DNA from: JANRKG01 sp033763635
Lineage (GTDB): Bacteria; Cyanobacteriota; Cyanobacteriia; GCF-001939115
NCBI GenBank assembly: GCA_033763635.1
Contig: JANRKG010000037.1
Coordinates: forward strand, 1-17,452
Reading direction: 5' to 3'
Length of the DNA stretch: 17,452 nt
The first letter of the stretch is position 1. Every line of letters begins with the position of its first letter. Below, one piece after another: positions 1 to 8,030 of this stretch. The notes under the pieces were generated by a model that did no database searches, was not told where the DNA came from, and was given only the letters and a program-made list of their open reading frames with translations. The position numbers and the translations under genes were made by a program.

Positions 1-262
1 AGAGATCGCCGCTGTACTGCCAGGCTGGTTTCGCCGATCGTCCAAAGCCCAGGAGATCGATTGCCCAAACGGAAAAATCTTGTTGAAGACCACTAATATT
101 CTTGCGCCAGTGATCTGTCGAGGCTCCAAACCCATGTACTAACAGCAGTGGCGGGCGATCGGGTTGGGGTTGCCCTGCCTGAACATAGTAAATAGATTGT
201 CCTCGCCATGTCCAATAGGTGCCGGGGAGGGGGGTGTTGGAAAGGGCCGAAGTCACTTGCAT
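1..262 (-). CDS. Alpha/beta hydrolase, N-terminal part (runs off left edge)
   Basis: The minus strand reads open from an ATG at 262-260 to the window edge, giving 87 residues. The protein starts MQVTSALSNTPLPG, followed by a first strand around WTWRGQSIYYVQAG (residues 17-30). The oxyanion-type motif LLLVHGFGAS lies at residues 39-48, and the strand and turn AIDLLGFGRSAKP at 68-80. This is the standard opening of alpha/beta-hydrolase-fold proteins, which use a Ser-His-Asp triad. The nucleophile elbow and the rest of the triad lie outside the window, so the substrate cannot be named; esterase, haloalkane-dehalogenase-like and peroxidase-like relatives share this start. No good Shine-Dalgarno site precedes the ATG, but no other start fits the fold better. 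Confidence 0.85.
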   Translation of the reverse strand, partial: MQVTSALSNTPLPGTYWTWRGQSIYYVQAGQPQPDRPPLLLVHGFGASTDHWRKNISGLQQDFSVWAIDLLGFGRSAKPAWQYSGDL

Positions 263-317
263 GACAGGAGAAACATCGAAAAGACCATCTATTATGGTAG
301 CTTGCTTTTTGAGCAGT

Positions 318-473
318 TTAATCCTTAAGAACCCAGGTGAGGAGACCCAGGAGCAGGACAATCCAGAGCCATTGGGGAAGAAAGAATCCACCCGTTAGAT
401 CGATTGGTATCAGGAAAGTTTTAGAAATTGACATGGCCCCTGCAATTAACAGTAACAAGAGAATTCCTGGCAT
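318..473 (-). CDS. Possible small hydrophobic membrane protein
   Basis: A 51-residue reading frame starts MPGILLLLLIAGAMS. It has two hydrophobic stretches, residues about 3-19 and 31-47, separated by a short turn containing LIPIDLTGGFF, and ends in the charged residues KD. The composition fits a two-helix hairpin membrane protein. The same frame can be extended upstream to an ATG at 539 (73 residues), but the extra residues are cysteine-rich and not signal-like, so the ATG at 473 is preferred. Neither start has a convincing Shine-Dalgarno site. I do not recognise a family. The ordered alternation of hydrophobic helices with Pro and Gly turns is the only argument that this is a gene; it could be chance. 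Confidence 0.4.
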   Translation of the reverse strand: MPGILLLLLIAGAMSISKTFLIPIDLTGGFFLPQWLWIVLLLGLLTWVLKD

Positions 474-599
474 CAGCTCATAAAAAATTGCGTCAAAAGG
501 GCAAGTCGGTTGGCAACAAAACGGCTTCCCCTGCGTCAAAGATTCTAGTCAACAATTCGCCATATCTTACGAATGGGATGTCCTTGGAGGGATGGGAAA

Positions 600-1064
600 A
601 TGAAAGGGTGGATGCCTGAATTAAAACGGAGTGCATGGGTGGCGCTGGTTGCGGCCCTTGCCGCGACTCCTGTGTTAGCCCAAACCTCGAACTTTGGAAG
701 CATGAAACTGGCCCCTGGCTTTTCCAATAGTGCAGCAACGGCCCAGGGGTTTACCAGTGGTTCTTTCTCCCTCGCTTCGATCGCCAATCGTGATCGCAAC
801 AACAATCTGTGTCTGGGGTACGCGGGCGATCGGGATGTGCCAGATCATGTCATGACCCTTGAACAAAGTTTCAGCCGCTTGACAGTCCAGGCCAACAGTC
901 GTGGAAACAAGCCCACGCTGCTGATTCGAGGCCCAGGAAACGTGGTGCGCTGCGGAGAGATTCGAATCGAGGATACCCAGTGGGGACCGGGAGATTATGC
1001 GATTTGGGTAGGTTCTGCGGCATCCGGGCAAAAGTTCAACTACACCCTTGCCGTTCGCGAATAG
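600..1064 (+). CDS. Secreted PPC-like beta-sandwich protein, function unknown
   Basis: The protein has 154 residues. The start is ATG at 600, nine bases after a clear GGAGG at 586-590; an in-frame ATG at 573 has no such site. The N-terminus (MKGWMPELKRSAWVALVAALAA) is a signal peptide with a likely cleavage after AxA-like VLA, about residue 27, so export to periplasm or outside is expected. The mature part contains LAPGFS, a single CLGYAGD region, PDHVMTLEQSFSRLTVQ, then LLIRGPGNVVRCGE and a closing GDYAIWVGSAASGQKFNYTLAV. The pattern matches small cyanobacterial secreted proteins resembling the bacterial pre-peptidase C-terminal (PPC) domain, a beta-sandwich. Two cysteines, in CLGY and RCGE, could pair. 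No catalytic residues are seen. The family call rests on memory of such sequences. Confidence 0.75.
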   Translation: MKGWMPELKRSAWVALVAALAATPVLAQTSNFGSMKLAPGFSNSAATAQGFTSGSFSLASIANRDRNNNLCLGYAGDRDVPDHVMTLEQSFSRLTVQANSRGNKPTLLIRGPGNVVRCGEIRIEDTQWGPGDYAIWVGSAASGQKFNYTLAVRE

Positions 1065-1131
1065 CCCAATCTTTATTTTTCCTTTATCACTCGATTGCTA
1101 TTGGGTGATGTAGAAGGTTCCATAGAACGCT

Positions 1132-1971
1132 ATGATCATGGAAACCTATTCACCTAACTTTATTGTGCTAACCTTCTTCTTGACTGACCTCAAGATTATC
1201 TTTGAGCGTGACCCTGCGGCCCGTAATTGGCTAGAGGTGCTGTTTTGTTACCCCGGCTTGCAGGCGTTGCTGTTCCATCGGTTTGCCCATCGGTTACATA
1301 AGACGGGGTTGCCGTTTCTGCCCCGGTTGATTTCCCACATCGCTCGGTTCCTGACAGGAATTGAGATTCACCCTGGTGCTGTGATCGGTAAAGGTGTGTT
1401 TATTGATCATGGGATGGGCGTTGTGATTGGAGAAACGGCGATCGTCGGGGATTACGCTCTGATCTACCAGGGTGTGACTTTGGGAGGAACGGGAAAAGAG
1501 AGCGGCAAACGGCACCCCACCTTGGGTGAAAATGTGGTGGTTGGGGCTGGCTCCAAAATTCTTGGCAATATCCAGATTGGGGATAATGTGCGCGTCGGGG
1601 CCGGATCGGTGGTTCTGAGGGATGTTCCTGCGGATTGTACGGTGGTAGGAGTTCCCGGTCGTGTTATCTATCGGGCGGGTGTGCGGGTCGATCCCCTGGA
1701 GCATGGTCGTCTGCCTGACTCTGAGGCGCAGGTCATCCGGGCACTGGTCGATCGCATCGAAGCCCTGGAGCAGCAACTTCAAGACTTGCGTAATCGCCAA
1801 CTGATCGAAGAGTGCTATGCCAAGGAAGCCGTTAAAGTGGGTACTGTAGAAGCTAGCAATGAAGAGGGCCATTCCGGTGTGCCTCCAGAGAATGCTCCTG
1901 GACGACGGGAGAATACGTGTCGTTTGAGCGATCGAGTTATCGAAGAATTTCTTGATGGAACTGGAATTTAG
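1132..1971 (+). CDS. cysE: Serine O-acetyltransferase CysE
   Basis: CysE transfers acetyl from acetyl-CoA to L-serine, giving O-acetylserine for cysteine synthesis in the cytoplasm. The 279-residue protein has the N-terminal helical part (DLKIIFERDPAARNWLEVL, residues 19-37). A left-handed beta-helix of hexapeptide repeats follows, about 76-182. Catalytic D92-H93 (FIDHGMG) and H128 (KRHPT) align with the Asp-His and His of the family. The glycine-rich loop GVTLGGTGKESGKRHP lies at 114-129. Residues 183-279 form a long hydrophilic tail with a short coiled coil (EALEQQLQDLRNRQ) and the end CRLSDRVIEEFLDGTGI, much longer than in E. coli. Starts at 1132, 1138 or GTG 1165 are all possible; the beta-helix core begins well after each. 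It converges on the gene at 2033 with a shared terminator. Confidence 0.95.
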   Translation: MIMETYSPNFIVLTFFLTDLKIIFERDPAARNWLEVLFCYPGLQALLFHRFAHRLHKTGLPFLPRLISHIARFLTGIEIHPGAVIGKGVFIDHGMGVVIGETAIVGDYALIYQGVTLGGTGKESGKRHPTLGENVVVGAGSKILGNIQIGDNVRVGAGSVVLRDVPADCTVVGVPGRVIYRAGVRVDPLEHGRLPDSEAQVIRALVDRIEALEQQLQDLRNRQLIEECYAKEAVKVGTVEASNEEGHSGVPPENAPGRRENTCRLSDRVIEEFLDGTGI

Positions 1972-1992
1972 TTCACTCAATTCAACGACTTG

Positions 1993-2027
1993 AAACCCTC
2001 TGCTTATACCAGAGGGTTTTGTTTTTT
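1993..2027 (+). terminator. Rho-independent terminator after cysE
   Basis: Perfect 10-bp stem AAACCCTCTG (1993-2002) with CAGAGGGTTT (2010-2019), a 7-nt loop, and a T-rich tail TGTTTTTTC. It sits 22 bases after the cysE stop and just past the stop of the opposing gene, so it may serve both convergent genes, though the T-run favours the plus direction. Confidence 0.85.
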
Positions 2028-2032
2028 CAGGT

Positions 2033-2626
2033 TTAAGGATTGACTGCCTCCACTGTCCAGTCATTTTTAACCCAGTGATACAAGGTGCGATTTTGAGGAT
2101 CGCCCCGTAACTCCAGATGATCCACTTCAATGGGATCAAGGAGGAGGAGGCAGAAATGGGACAGGGGTTGCATTGCGTCGGGTGGAGCAACGGTAAAAGC
2201 TGTAGTCTCCGATCGGGCCTTCCCCGGATGGGGCCATGCAAATTGCGATCGGGCCGCATCCGATAATTCTTGCCAACTCATCTGTCTGACCTGTTGTAAC
2301 TGAGAATCTGGATAATTCTCGCAAATCAGCGTGAGTTGCCCCCCCAGGCGCATCTGTTCCCGCGTTTGGGTGAAGTACCAACAGACTTCTCCCCAGTCGC
2401 ATTGGGCAATCTGATCTGCCTTCTCACTCCGAGCATCCGTCACGAACTTGAGTTGGTTGGTGTTCTCCAGAAAGCCACGAAAGACGATGGTGCGATTCGC
2501 AGGTCTTCCATCGGGGCGCACTGTTGCGAGTTGCAGATACCGAGAATAGGGAACTGATCGATTACGGTGTAGAATCCCTGCCAGGACAGGCCGCCAGGGT
2601 GCAAGAGGGATAGGATGATGGGGCAT
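2033..2626 (-). CDS. PPOX-type FMN-dependent flavoprotein (alr4036 type)
   Basis: This 197-residue protein belongs to the pyridoxamine 5'-phosphate oxidase-like split-barrel flavoproteins. It matches the cyanobacterial 'PPOX class probable FMN-dependent enzyme, alr4036 family' pattern. Visible features are the opening APWRPVLAGILHRNRSVPYSRYLQLATV (about 9-36) and the FMN-phosphate-binding type segment RPDGRPANRTIVFRGF (37-52). LKFVTDARSEKADQI (59-73), CWYFTQTREQMRLGGQL (82-98) and the C-terminal HWVKNDWTVEAVNP follow. Family members bind FMN; the physiological substrate is unknown, and this is not the classical PdxH. The ATG at 2626-2624 gives a family-length protein. It is transcribed divergently from uvrA, with about 150 bases between the starts. 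Confidence 0.85.
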   Translation of the reverse strand: MPHHPIPLAPWRPVLAGILHRNRSVPYSRYLQLATVRPDGRPANRTIVFRGFLENTNQLKFVTDARSEKADQIAQCDWGEVCWYFTQTREQMRLGGQLTLICENYPDSQLQQVRQMSWQELSDAARSQFAWPHPGKARSETTAFTVAPPDAMQPLSHFCLLLLDPIEVDHLELRGDPQNRTLYHWVKNDWTVEAVNP

Positions 2627-2718
2627 AGAATATCAAACTTGTTTTTCCGGGGGATGTAGACATTGTGATGCTTCAGTCTTCCTCTTTTTTGTCACAATCT
2701 TCTAAATCCCGATCGCGT

Positions 2719-2751
2719 AGTACACAAGTATGAGGGTTCTAACGGTAGAAT
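2719..2751 (+). promoter_or_regulatory. Candidate LexA-type box and -10 element before uvrA
   Basis: AGTACACAAGTATG (2719-2732) matches the published cyanobacterial LexA consensus RGTACNNNDGTWCB at all positions but one (T instead of the last C). TAGAAT (2746-2751) would be a good -10 box, placing transcription start near 2758 and the box over the -35 zone, where a repressor would block polymerase. The box is degenerate and could occur by chance. Confidence 0.35.
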
Positions 2752-2778
2752 CGTTAAGATCCATCTCTGGTCCGGTCT

Positions 2779-5700
2779 ATGCCCAAGTCTGCAAACTCGT
2801 CAGGAACTGCCAAACGCAAGCAGAGTAAATCTGCTCCCCTGAATGGCTCTCTGATGGAGTCTGATGGAAAAGAACGGTCAGACGGTCATCCATCGGGGCA
2901 GACGATCGTGAATCTCAAAACCCTGAACACCATTCGGGTGCGAGGGGCACGGCAACACAATCTCAAAAACATTGACCTGGAAATTCCCCGCGATCAGTTG
3001 ATTGTCTTTACGGGCGTATCGGGATCAGGGAAGTCTTCCCTCGCCTTTGACACCATCTTTGCAGAAGGTCAGCGGCGATATGTCGAATCCTTAAGTGCTT
3101 ACGCTCGTCAGTTCTTGGGCCAGGTGGATAAGCCCGATGTAGACTCCATTGAGGGATTAAGTCCTGCCATTTCCATCGACCAGAAATCCACATCTCACAA
3201 CCCCCGCTCTACCGTTGGGACGGTTACGGAAATTTATGATTATCTCCGGCTGTTATTTGGGCGGGCCGGAGAACCCCACTGCCCCCAGTGCGATCGTTCC
3301 ATTGTTCCCCAGGCCATTGACCAGATGATCGATCGGGTGATGGAGTTGCCCGATCGCACCCGCTTTCAGATTCTCGCGCCTGTGGTGCGGGGGAAGAAAG
3401 GAACCCACAAGAAACTACTCTCCAGCCTCGCCTCTGAGGGATTTGTGCGGGTGCGGATTGATGGGGAAGTGCGGGAACTCAGTGATGCGATCGAACTGGA
3501 CAAGAATCAGCAACACAATATTGAGATTGTGGTCGATCGACTGGTGAAGAAAGAGGGACTGGAGGAACGGTTAGCGGACTCCCTTGCAACTTGTCTGCGC
3601 CATGCAGAAGGAATTGCAGTGATTGACTTAATGCATGGGGAGGCAGAAGCCAGGAATCAGGAGTCAGAAGGGAAAAAAGAAAAAGTCCGGGCTTTGCCAG
3701 AAATGCTGATGGCAGCGGATCGGCAGGGATCGTATGAAGTTGAGGAGGAAACCCCTGCGTTACCCCGTGAATTAGTGTTTTCTGAAAACTTTGCCTGTCC
3801 CGAACATGGGGCTGTGATGGAAGAGCTTTCGCCCCGGTTGTTCTCTTTCAACTCTCCCTATGGGGCCTGTCCCAACTGTCACGGGTTGGGAAGCCATCGC
3901 ACCTTTGCCCCCGATCTGGTGATTCCCAACCCCGAATTACCTGTGTATGCTGCTGTTGCTCCCTGGTCGGAAAAGGACAATACCTATTACCTGTCCCTGC
4001 TGTGCAGTGTGGCGGAAGCCTATGGGTTTGACATTAAAACCCCCTGGAAACAATTGCGATCGGATCAGCAGGAGATTCTATTGCACGGTTCTCCAGAGCC
4101 GATCTGGATACAGGTGGATTCTCGTTATCGGGAAAGCAAGGGCTATAACCGCCGCTACGAAGGTATTCTGCCGATGCTCGATCGCCAGTATCAGGAGGCG
4201 ACTTCAGACGTTTATAAGCAAAAGCTGGAACAGTACCTCATTGATGAACCCTGTGATGAGTGCAACGGGAAACGGCTGAAGCCTGAATCCCTGGCGGTGC
4301 GACTAGGTCAGTATCGCATTACGGATTTCACAAGTGTTTCCGTTCGGGACTGTTTGCAACGGGCGCACGCGATCAAATTGAGTGAACGACAGGCCCAAAT
4401 TGCCGATCTGGTTTTGCGGGAAATTAAAGCCCGTCTTCAGTTTTTGCTGGATGTGGGGTTGGATTATCTCACCCTCGATCGCACTGCCATGACCCTTTCC
4501 GGGGGAGAAGCCCAGCGAATTCGGCTGGCAACCCAGATCGGGGCAGGGCTGACTGGAGTACTATACGTTCTCGATGAACCCAGTATTGGGCTGCACCAGC
4601 GGGATAACGGGCGACTGCTGCGGACCCTCACTCGACTGCGGGATCTGGGCAATACCTTGATTGTGGTGGAACACGATGAAGAAACCATCCGAGCCGCTGA
4701 CCATCTGGTGGATATTGGTCCCGGTGCAGGGATTCATGGAGGAAAGATTGTCGCGCAAGGTCAGTTACAGGACGTTCTGGATGCAGAGGAGTCCTTAACG
4801 GGAGCCTATTTGTCGGGGCGGCAGGTGATTCATACCCCTGCGGAACGACGATCGGGCAATGGTCGCGCTTTAACGATTAAAAATGCTTACCGGAATAACC
4901 TGCGGAATATTGATGTCTCGATTCCGTTAGGGAAACTGGTCTGTGTGACGGGGGTTTCGGGTTCCGGGAAGTCCACGTTGGTTAACGAACTGCTGTATCC
5001 CGCTCTCCAACACCACTTTGGGCAGAAAGTCCCGTTCCCGAAGGACGTAGAGGCGATCGAAGGGTTGAATGCTCTGGATAAGGTCATCGTGATCGACCAG
5101 TCTCCGATCGGGCGCACCCCCCGATCGAATCCTGCCACTTACACGGGTACCTTCGACATCATCCGGGACATCTTTGCAGAGACGATCGAAGCGAAGGCAC
5201 GGGGCTATAAACCGGGACAGTTCTCCTTCAACGTGAAAGGTGGTCGGTGTGAAGCCTGTAGTGGGCAGGGTGTCAACGTGATTGAGATGAACTTCCTGCC
5301 GGATGTGTATGTGCAGTGCGAAGTGTGCAAAGGCGCACGGTACAACCGGGAAACGTTGCAGGTGAAATATAAAAACTGCTCGATCGCCGATGTTCTACAC
5401 ATGACCGTTGAGGAAGCCCTGGACTTTTGCCAAAATATTCCCCAGGCAGCGAACCGCTTGCAAACCCTGGTGGATGTGGGATTGGGCTACATTCGCCTCG
5501 GACAAACGGCCCCCACCCTATCCGGGGGAGAGGCGCAGCGGGTGAAGCTGGCGACCGAGCTTTCCCGTCGGGCTACAGGCAAAACCCTGTACCTGATCGA
5601 CGAACCGACCACAGGGCTTTCCTTCTACGATGTCCACAAGTTGCTGGATGTGATGCAACGGTTGGTGGACAAGGGCAATTCTATTCTGGTGATTGAACAC

Positions 5701-5880
5701 AATCTGGATGTGATTCGCTGTTCTGACTGGCTGATCGACCTGGGACCGGAAGGGGGCGATCGGGGTGGGGAACTGATTGCGGTGGGAACACCGGAGGAAG
5801 TGGCGCAGGTTTCTGAGTCCTATACGGGGCAGTATTTGCAGCAGGTGTTGCAGCAGTATTCACTCCAGGGGAAGGCGTAA
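2779..5880 (+). CDS. uvrA: Excinuclease ABC subunit UvrA
   Basis: UvrA is the damage-sensing ATPase of nucleotide excision repair; as a dimer it loads UvrB on lesions. The 1033-residue protein is full length with an extra basic, Ser-rich N-terminus of about 48 residues before TLNTIRVRGARQHNLKNIDLEIP. Walker A motifs are GVSGSGKS at 79-86 and 725-732. ABC signatures LSGGEAQR are at 573-580 and 914-921, followed by Walker B regions VLDEPSIGLH and LIDEPTTGLS. Zinc-binding modules are CPQC (168-171), CPEH-x20-CPNC (340-367) and a classical C824-x2-C827-x19-C847-x2-C850. Residues about 285-330 form a hydrophilic insert (EAEARNQESEGKKEKVR). The ATG at 2779 has no strong Shine-Dalgarno site; a later start inside the extension cannot be excluded. 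Confidence 0.97.
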   Translation: MPKSANSSGTAKRKQSKSAPLNGSLMESDGKERSDGHPSGQTIVNLKTLNTIRVRGARQHNLKNIDLEIPRDQLIVFTGVSGSGKSSLAFDTIFAEGQRRYVESLSAYARQFLGQVDKPDVDSIEGLSPAISIDQKSTSHNPRSTVGTVTEIYDYLRLLFGRAGEPHCPQCDRSIVPQAIDQMIDRVMELPDRTRFQILAPVVRGKKGTHKKLLSSLASEGFVRVRIDGEVRELSDAIELDKNQQHNIEIVVDRLVKKEGLEERLADSLATCLRHAEGIAVIDLMHGEAEARNQESEGKKEKVRALPEMLMAADRQGSYEVEEETPALPRELVFSENFACPEHGAVMEELSPRLFSFNSPYGACPNCHGLGSHRTFAPDLVIPNPELPVYAAVAPWSEKDNTYYLSLLCSVAEAYGFDIKTPWKQLRSDQQEILLHGSPEPIWIQVDSRYRESKGYNRRYEGILPMLDRQYQEATSDVYKQKLEQYLIDEPCDECNGKRLKPESLAVRLGQYRITDFTSVSVRDCLQRAHAIKLSERQAQIADLVLREIKARLQFLLDVGLDYLTLDRTAMTLSGGEAQRIRLATQIGAGLTGVLYVLDEPSIGLHQRDNGRLLRTLTRLRDLGNTLIVVEHDEETIRAADHLVDIGPGAGIHGGKIVAQGQLQDVLDAEESLTGAYLSGRQVIHTPAERRSGNGRALTIKNAYRNNLRNIDVSIPLGKLVCVTGVSGSGKSTLVNELLYPALQHHFGQKVPFPKDVEAIEGLNALDKVIVIDQSPIGRTPRSNPATYTGTFDIIRDIFAETIEAKARGYKPGQFSFNVKGGRCEACSGQGVNVIEMNFLPDVYVQCEVCKGARYNRETLQVKYKNCSIADVLHMTVEEALDFCQNIPQAANRLQTLVDVGLGYIRLGQTAPTLSGGEAQRVKLATELSRRATGKTLYLIDEPTTGLSFYDVHKLLDVMQRLVDKGNSILVIEHNLDVIRCSDWLIDLGPEGGDRGGELIAVGTPEEVAQVSESYTGQYLQQVLQQYSLQGKA

Positions 5881-6159
5881 TCCTGGGAGGGGTGGGTTGG
5901 ATGCTGGCAATTCGAGGGGATATTGAAGGACTGTTCGATCGCCCGCTCCCCTGACCCACCCCGGCCTGCGGTCACCCCTCCCAGGAGGGGATTAACAGTG
6001 GGTTTTCCCAATCGTTATCCCGAATTCACGTTAACCCTGGTCATTCCGTCAAACACCAGGAAAAGTTGGTCTGAGATTCAACTTAGGAATGCGGGTTACA
6101 GGGTTTTTCTAGGTCAGTAGAACAGCCCTGCTCCCAGGAGGGGATGAAAGAAGCTCTGT
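5881..6159. repeat. GC-rich intergenic repeat patch between uvrA and holA
   Basis: No gene is supported here. TCCTGGGAGGGGTG (5881-5894) is the exact inverted copy of 5973-5986. CCCCTCC-CA-GGAGGGG (5975-5990) is itself a tight hairpin. CTCCCAGGAGGGGAT occurs twice as a 15-bp direct repeat (5978-5992 and 6131-6145). Such CCCCTCC/GGAGGGG words are common in dispersed intergenic repeats of cyanobacteria. The patch lies between convergent genes and may also end transcription, but there is no T-run. A 65-codon open frame inside it lacks coding character. Confidence 0.6.
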
Positions 6160-7149
6160 CTACCGACTGCCCCCACAGATCTGACACATCTCGATCACCC
6201 TGGTCTGCAAAACCAGCAACTCATCCTCACCCCGTTTCAGACTGACCTCCAGATCCAGCAGCAGGGGTACCACCGATCGCAACTGCTCCAACGCCAGCCC
6301 CTTCACCTCTTGCTGAAGAAAATAAATTCGCTTGGGATTGCTTACCTCAGCGGCCTGGGCGATCGTCTGCTCGTTCCGTTCCCCTGAATCCAGCATCAAC
6401 TTGACCCACAGCCAAGTGCGGAACTGCCCGATCAGGGTGGCGACCACCCGTAGGGCAGGTTCGTTCTGCCGCAACAGTTCGGCGACCAATTCGAGGGCCA
6501 GGGACGTATCGCCTTGTCGAATGGCGGCTGCGAGGTGCAAACTATTTTGGGTTGTTGCTGTCACCAGAGCGCGGACCTCGGCTTCCGTCAAAGGAGCGGT
6601 TCGATCGCCCGCATACAAGCGTAACTTTTCCAATTCCTGGTACAGTTGACGGGTTTGATTGCCCACCGCCTCCGCTACTAAATCCGCTGCACCTGCGGTT
6701 AACTTGACTCCGATTTCCTGGGTTACTTCCCGCACCCGTTTTGCAATTAAATCTGCTTTCCAGGGTGGAATCAGGGCAAATTCGCGAATTTCAGCATACT
6801 TCTGGAGCAGTTTGGTAGACTTCAACCGTCCGTCAGGTTTATTGTTGCTGGTCAGCAACAGACAGGAATTTTCGGGAATGGCCGGAAGCGTTCGTCCCAG
6901 TTCTTCCAGGACGGCTTCTGAGCATTGCTGTCCGAGGGTTGTATTGACGAGCCAAACCAACCGCCCTCCGGTTCCAAAAGGCGGAGTCATGGCCTGGTTC
7001 AAGGCTTGCATGACCGCATTGCCCTGATCTGCCGGGATTTTTTCGTAGTTGAAGGTGGACCAATCCTGATCCAGCACCCGATCGCGCAACTTTTGCACCG
7101 CCTGGGCGATCGCGAAATCATCTTCGCCCCAGTAGAAATAGATTGGCAT
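6160..7149 (-). CDS. holA: DNA polymerase III subunit delta (clamp loader)
   Basis: HolA is the delta 'wrench' subunit of the clamp loader; it opens the beta sliding clamp during DNA replication. The 329-residue length is usual. The start MPIYFYWGEDDFAIAQAVQKLR is typical of cyanobacterial HolA. The first domain (about 1-140) is an AAA+-like fold without a Walker A motif, as expected for delta, with RLVWLVNTT and NSCLLLTSNNKPDGRLKSTKLLQKY. The middle helical domain contains AADLVAEAVGNQTRQLYQELEKL. The C-terminal collar domain (about 205-329) includes SLHLAAAIRQGD and LRQNEPALRVVATLIGQFRTWLWVK. It is a single gene between repeats and a divergent gene 64 bases away. No clear Shine-Dalgarno site precedes the ATG. 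Confidence 0.93.
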   Translation of the reverse strand: MPIYFYWGEDDFAIAQAVQKLRDRVLDQDWSTFNYEKIPADQGNAVMQALNQAMTPPFGTGGRLVWLVNTTLGQQCSEAVLEELGRTLPAIPENSCLLLTSNNKPDGRLKSTKLLQKYAEIREFALIPPWKADLIAKRVREVTQEIGVKLTAGAADLVAEAVGNQTRQLYQELEKLRLYAGDRTAPLTEAEVRALVTATTQNSLHLAAAIRQGDTSLALELVAELLRQNEPALRVVATLIGQFRTWLWVKLMLDSGERNEQTIAQAAEVSNPKRIYFLQQEVKGLALEQLRSVVPLLLDLEVSLKRGEDELLVLQTRVIEMCQICGGSR

Positions 7150-7213
7150 GAGGGGGGGTTAGAAGTTTTCTACAATAGGTAAGCTAGGAATTTTCAGTCT
7201 AGAGGCAAATCGC

Positions 7214-8020
7214 TTGGACGACACGTTTCAAATCTACGTCAATCGGGTCATGGGAATGACCGTACCGGAGACTTTTTCTTCAAAGCTCCAAAATATCCAG
7301 TCATCACCAAAGTTTCGGCTAGGGGAGTCGGGGACTGCTCCCCTGGCAGTTCCGTTTCCGGGCCTGACGATTATCACCCCTTCTCCCCATGAGGATTCTC
7401 AGAATGCCGAATTCTACAGCCGTCTGCAAGCATACCAGCAAAGTTTAGTGGAAGCCTTGGGGTCTTCCCTGCTGGCTCCTGTGCCCCCCGAAAGCTTTCA
7501 CATCACCCTGGCGGATTTAATCTGGGATGGGGCCTATCGCCATGCAACGGAGCAACCGGAGTTTGAGGAAAAACTGCGCGATCGAATCGGGGAAATTTTT
7601 CAGGAATACCAACCGCGTGTACAATCCGGGCATCCCCTCCGCTGGCAGGTGGCAGGATTGTTGATTATGGCACGGGCGATCGGGGTTTCCCTGGTGCCCA
7701 AGGATGAGTATTCCTACGAGCAAATTACCCAACTCCGGAGAGCCATTTATCAAAATTCTGGCCTGATTGCCCTGGGAATTGAACAGCAGTACCACCTGAC
7801 CGCCCATGTGACGTTGGGATATTTCTGTGATCTCCCCTCGGACCTGGAACGGGAGGAGACCAATCCTCGACTGATGCAGTTAACCCAGACGCTTACCCAG
7901 TTGAACGATCAGTTGATAGAAACTTCCCTGGAGTTCACCGTCACCCGGGCAGAATTCCGGAAGTTCGATGATATGAATGCCTACTATCGTCAACCCACCT
8001 GGCCTGTTCTGGAGTTTTGA
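7214..8020 (+). CDS. DUF1868 protein, 2H phosphoesterase-like
   Basis: The 268-residue protein carries two HxT motifs typical of the 2H phosphoesterase superfamily: H96-I-T98 in SFHITLADL and H198-V-T200 in LTAHVTLGYF. This superfamily includes RNA ligase-like and cyclic-phosphodiesterase enzymes. It matches the cyanobacterial DUF1868 family, whose substrate is unknown. The start is TTG at 7214: AGAGG at 7201-7205 lies eight bases ahead, and the sequence after it (DDTFQIYVNRVMGMTVPE) fits the family N-terminus. An ATG at 7250 would remove conserved residues. The stop is ten bases from the start of cobH, so the genes are very likely cotranscribed. A role linked to corrin synthesis is inference from position only. 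Confidence 0.85.
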   Translation: MDDTFQIYVNRVMGMTVPETFSSKLQNIQSSPKFRLGESGTAPLAVPFPGLTIITPSPHEDSQNAEFYSRLQAYQQSLVEALGSSLLAPVPPESFHITLADLIWDGAYRHATEQPEFEEKLRDRIGEIFQEYQPRVQSGHPLRWQVAGLLIMARAIGVSLVPKDEYSYEQITQLRRAIYQNSGLIALGIEQQYHLTAHVTLGYFCDLPSDLEREETNPRLMQLTQTLTQLNDQLIETSLEFTVTRAEFRKFDDMNAYYRQPTWPVLEF

Positions 8021-8030
8021 GGATAGCTCT

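Noticed and set aside
1294..2259. A long minus-strand open frame across cysE and its terminator
   Set aside because: It runs through a confirmed terminator hairpin and antisense to cysE, with no protein-like pattern.
5923..6120. A 65-codon frame in the uvrA-holA gap
   Set aside because: It consists largely of the repeat patch, has no ribosome site and no protein-like composition.
7021..7213. Cobalamin riboswitch before the DUF1868-cobH-cobL cluster
   Set aside because: The spacer to holA is only 64 bases, and no B12-box-like sequence is seen; a full riboswitch would not fit.
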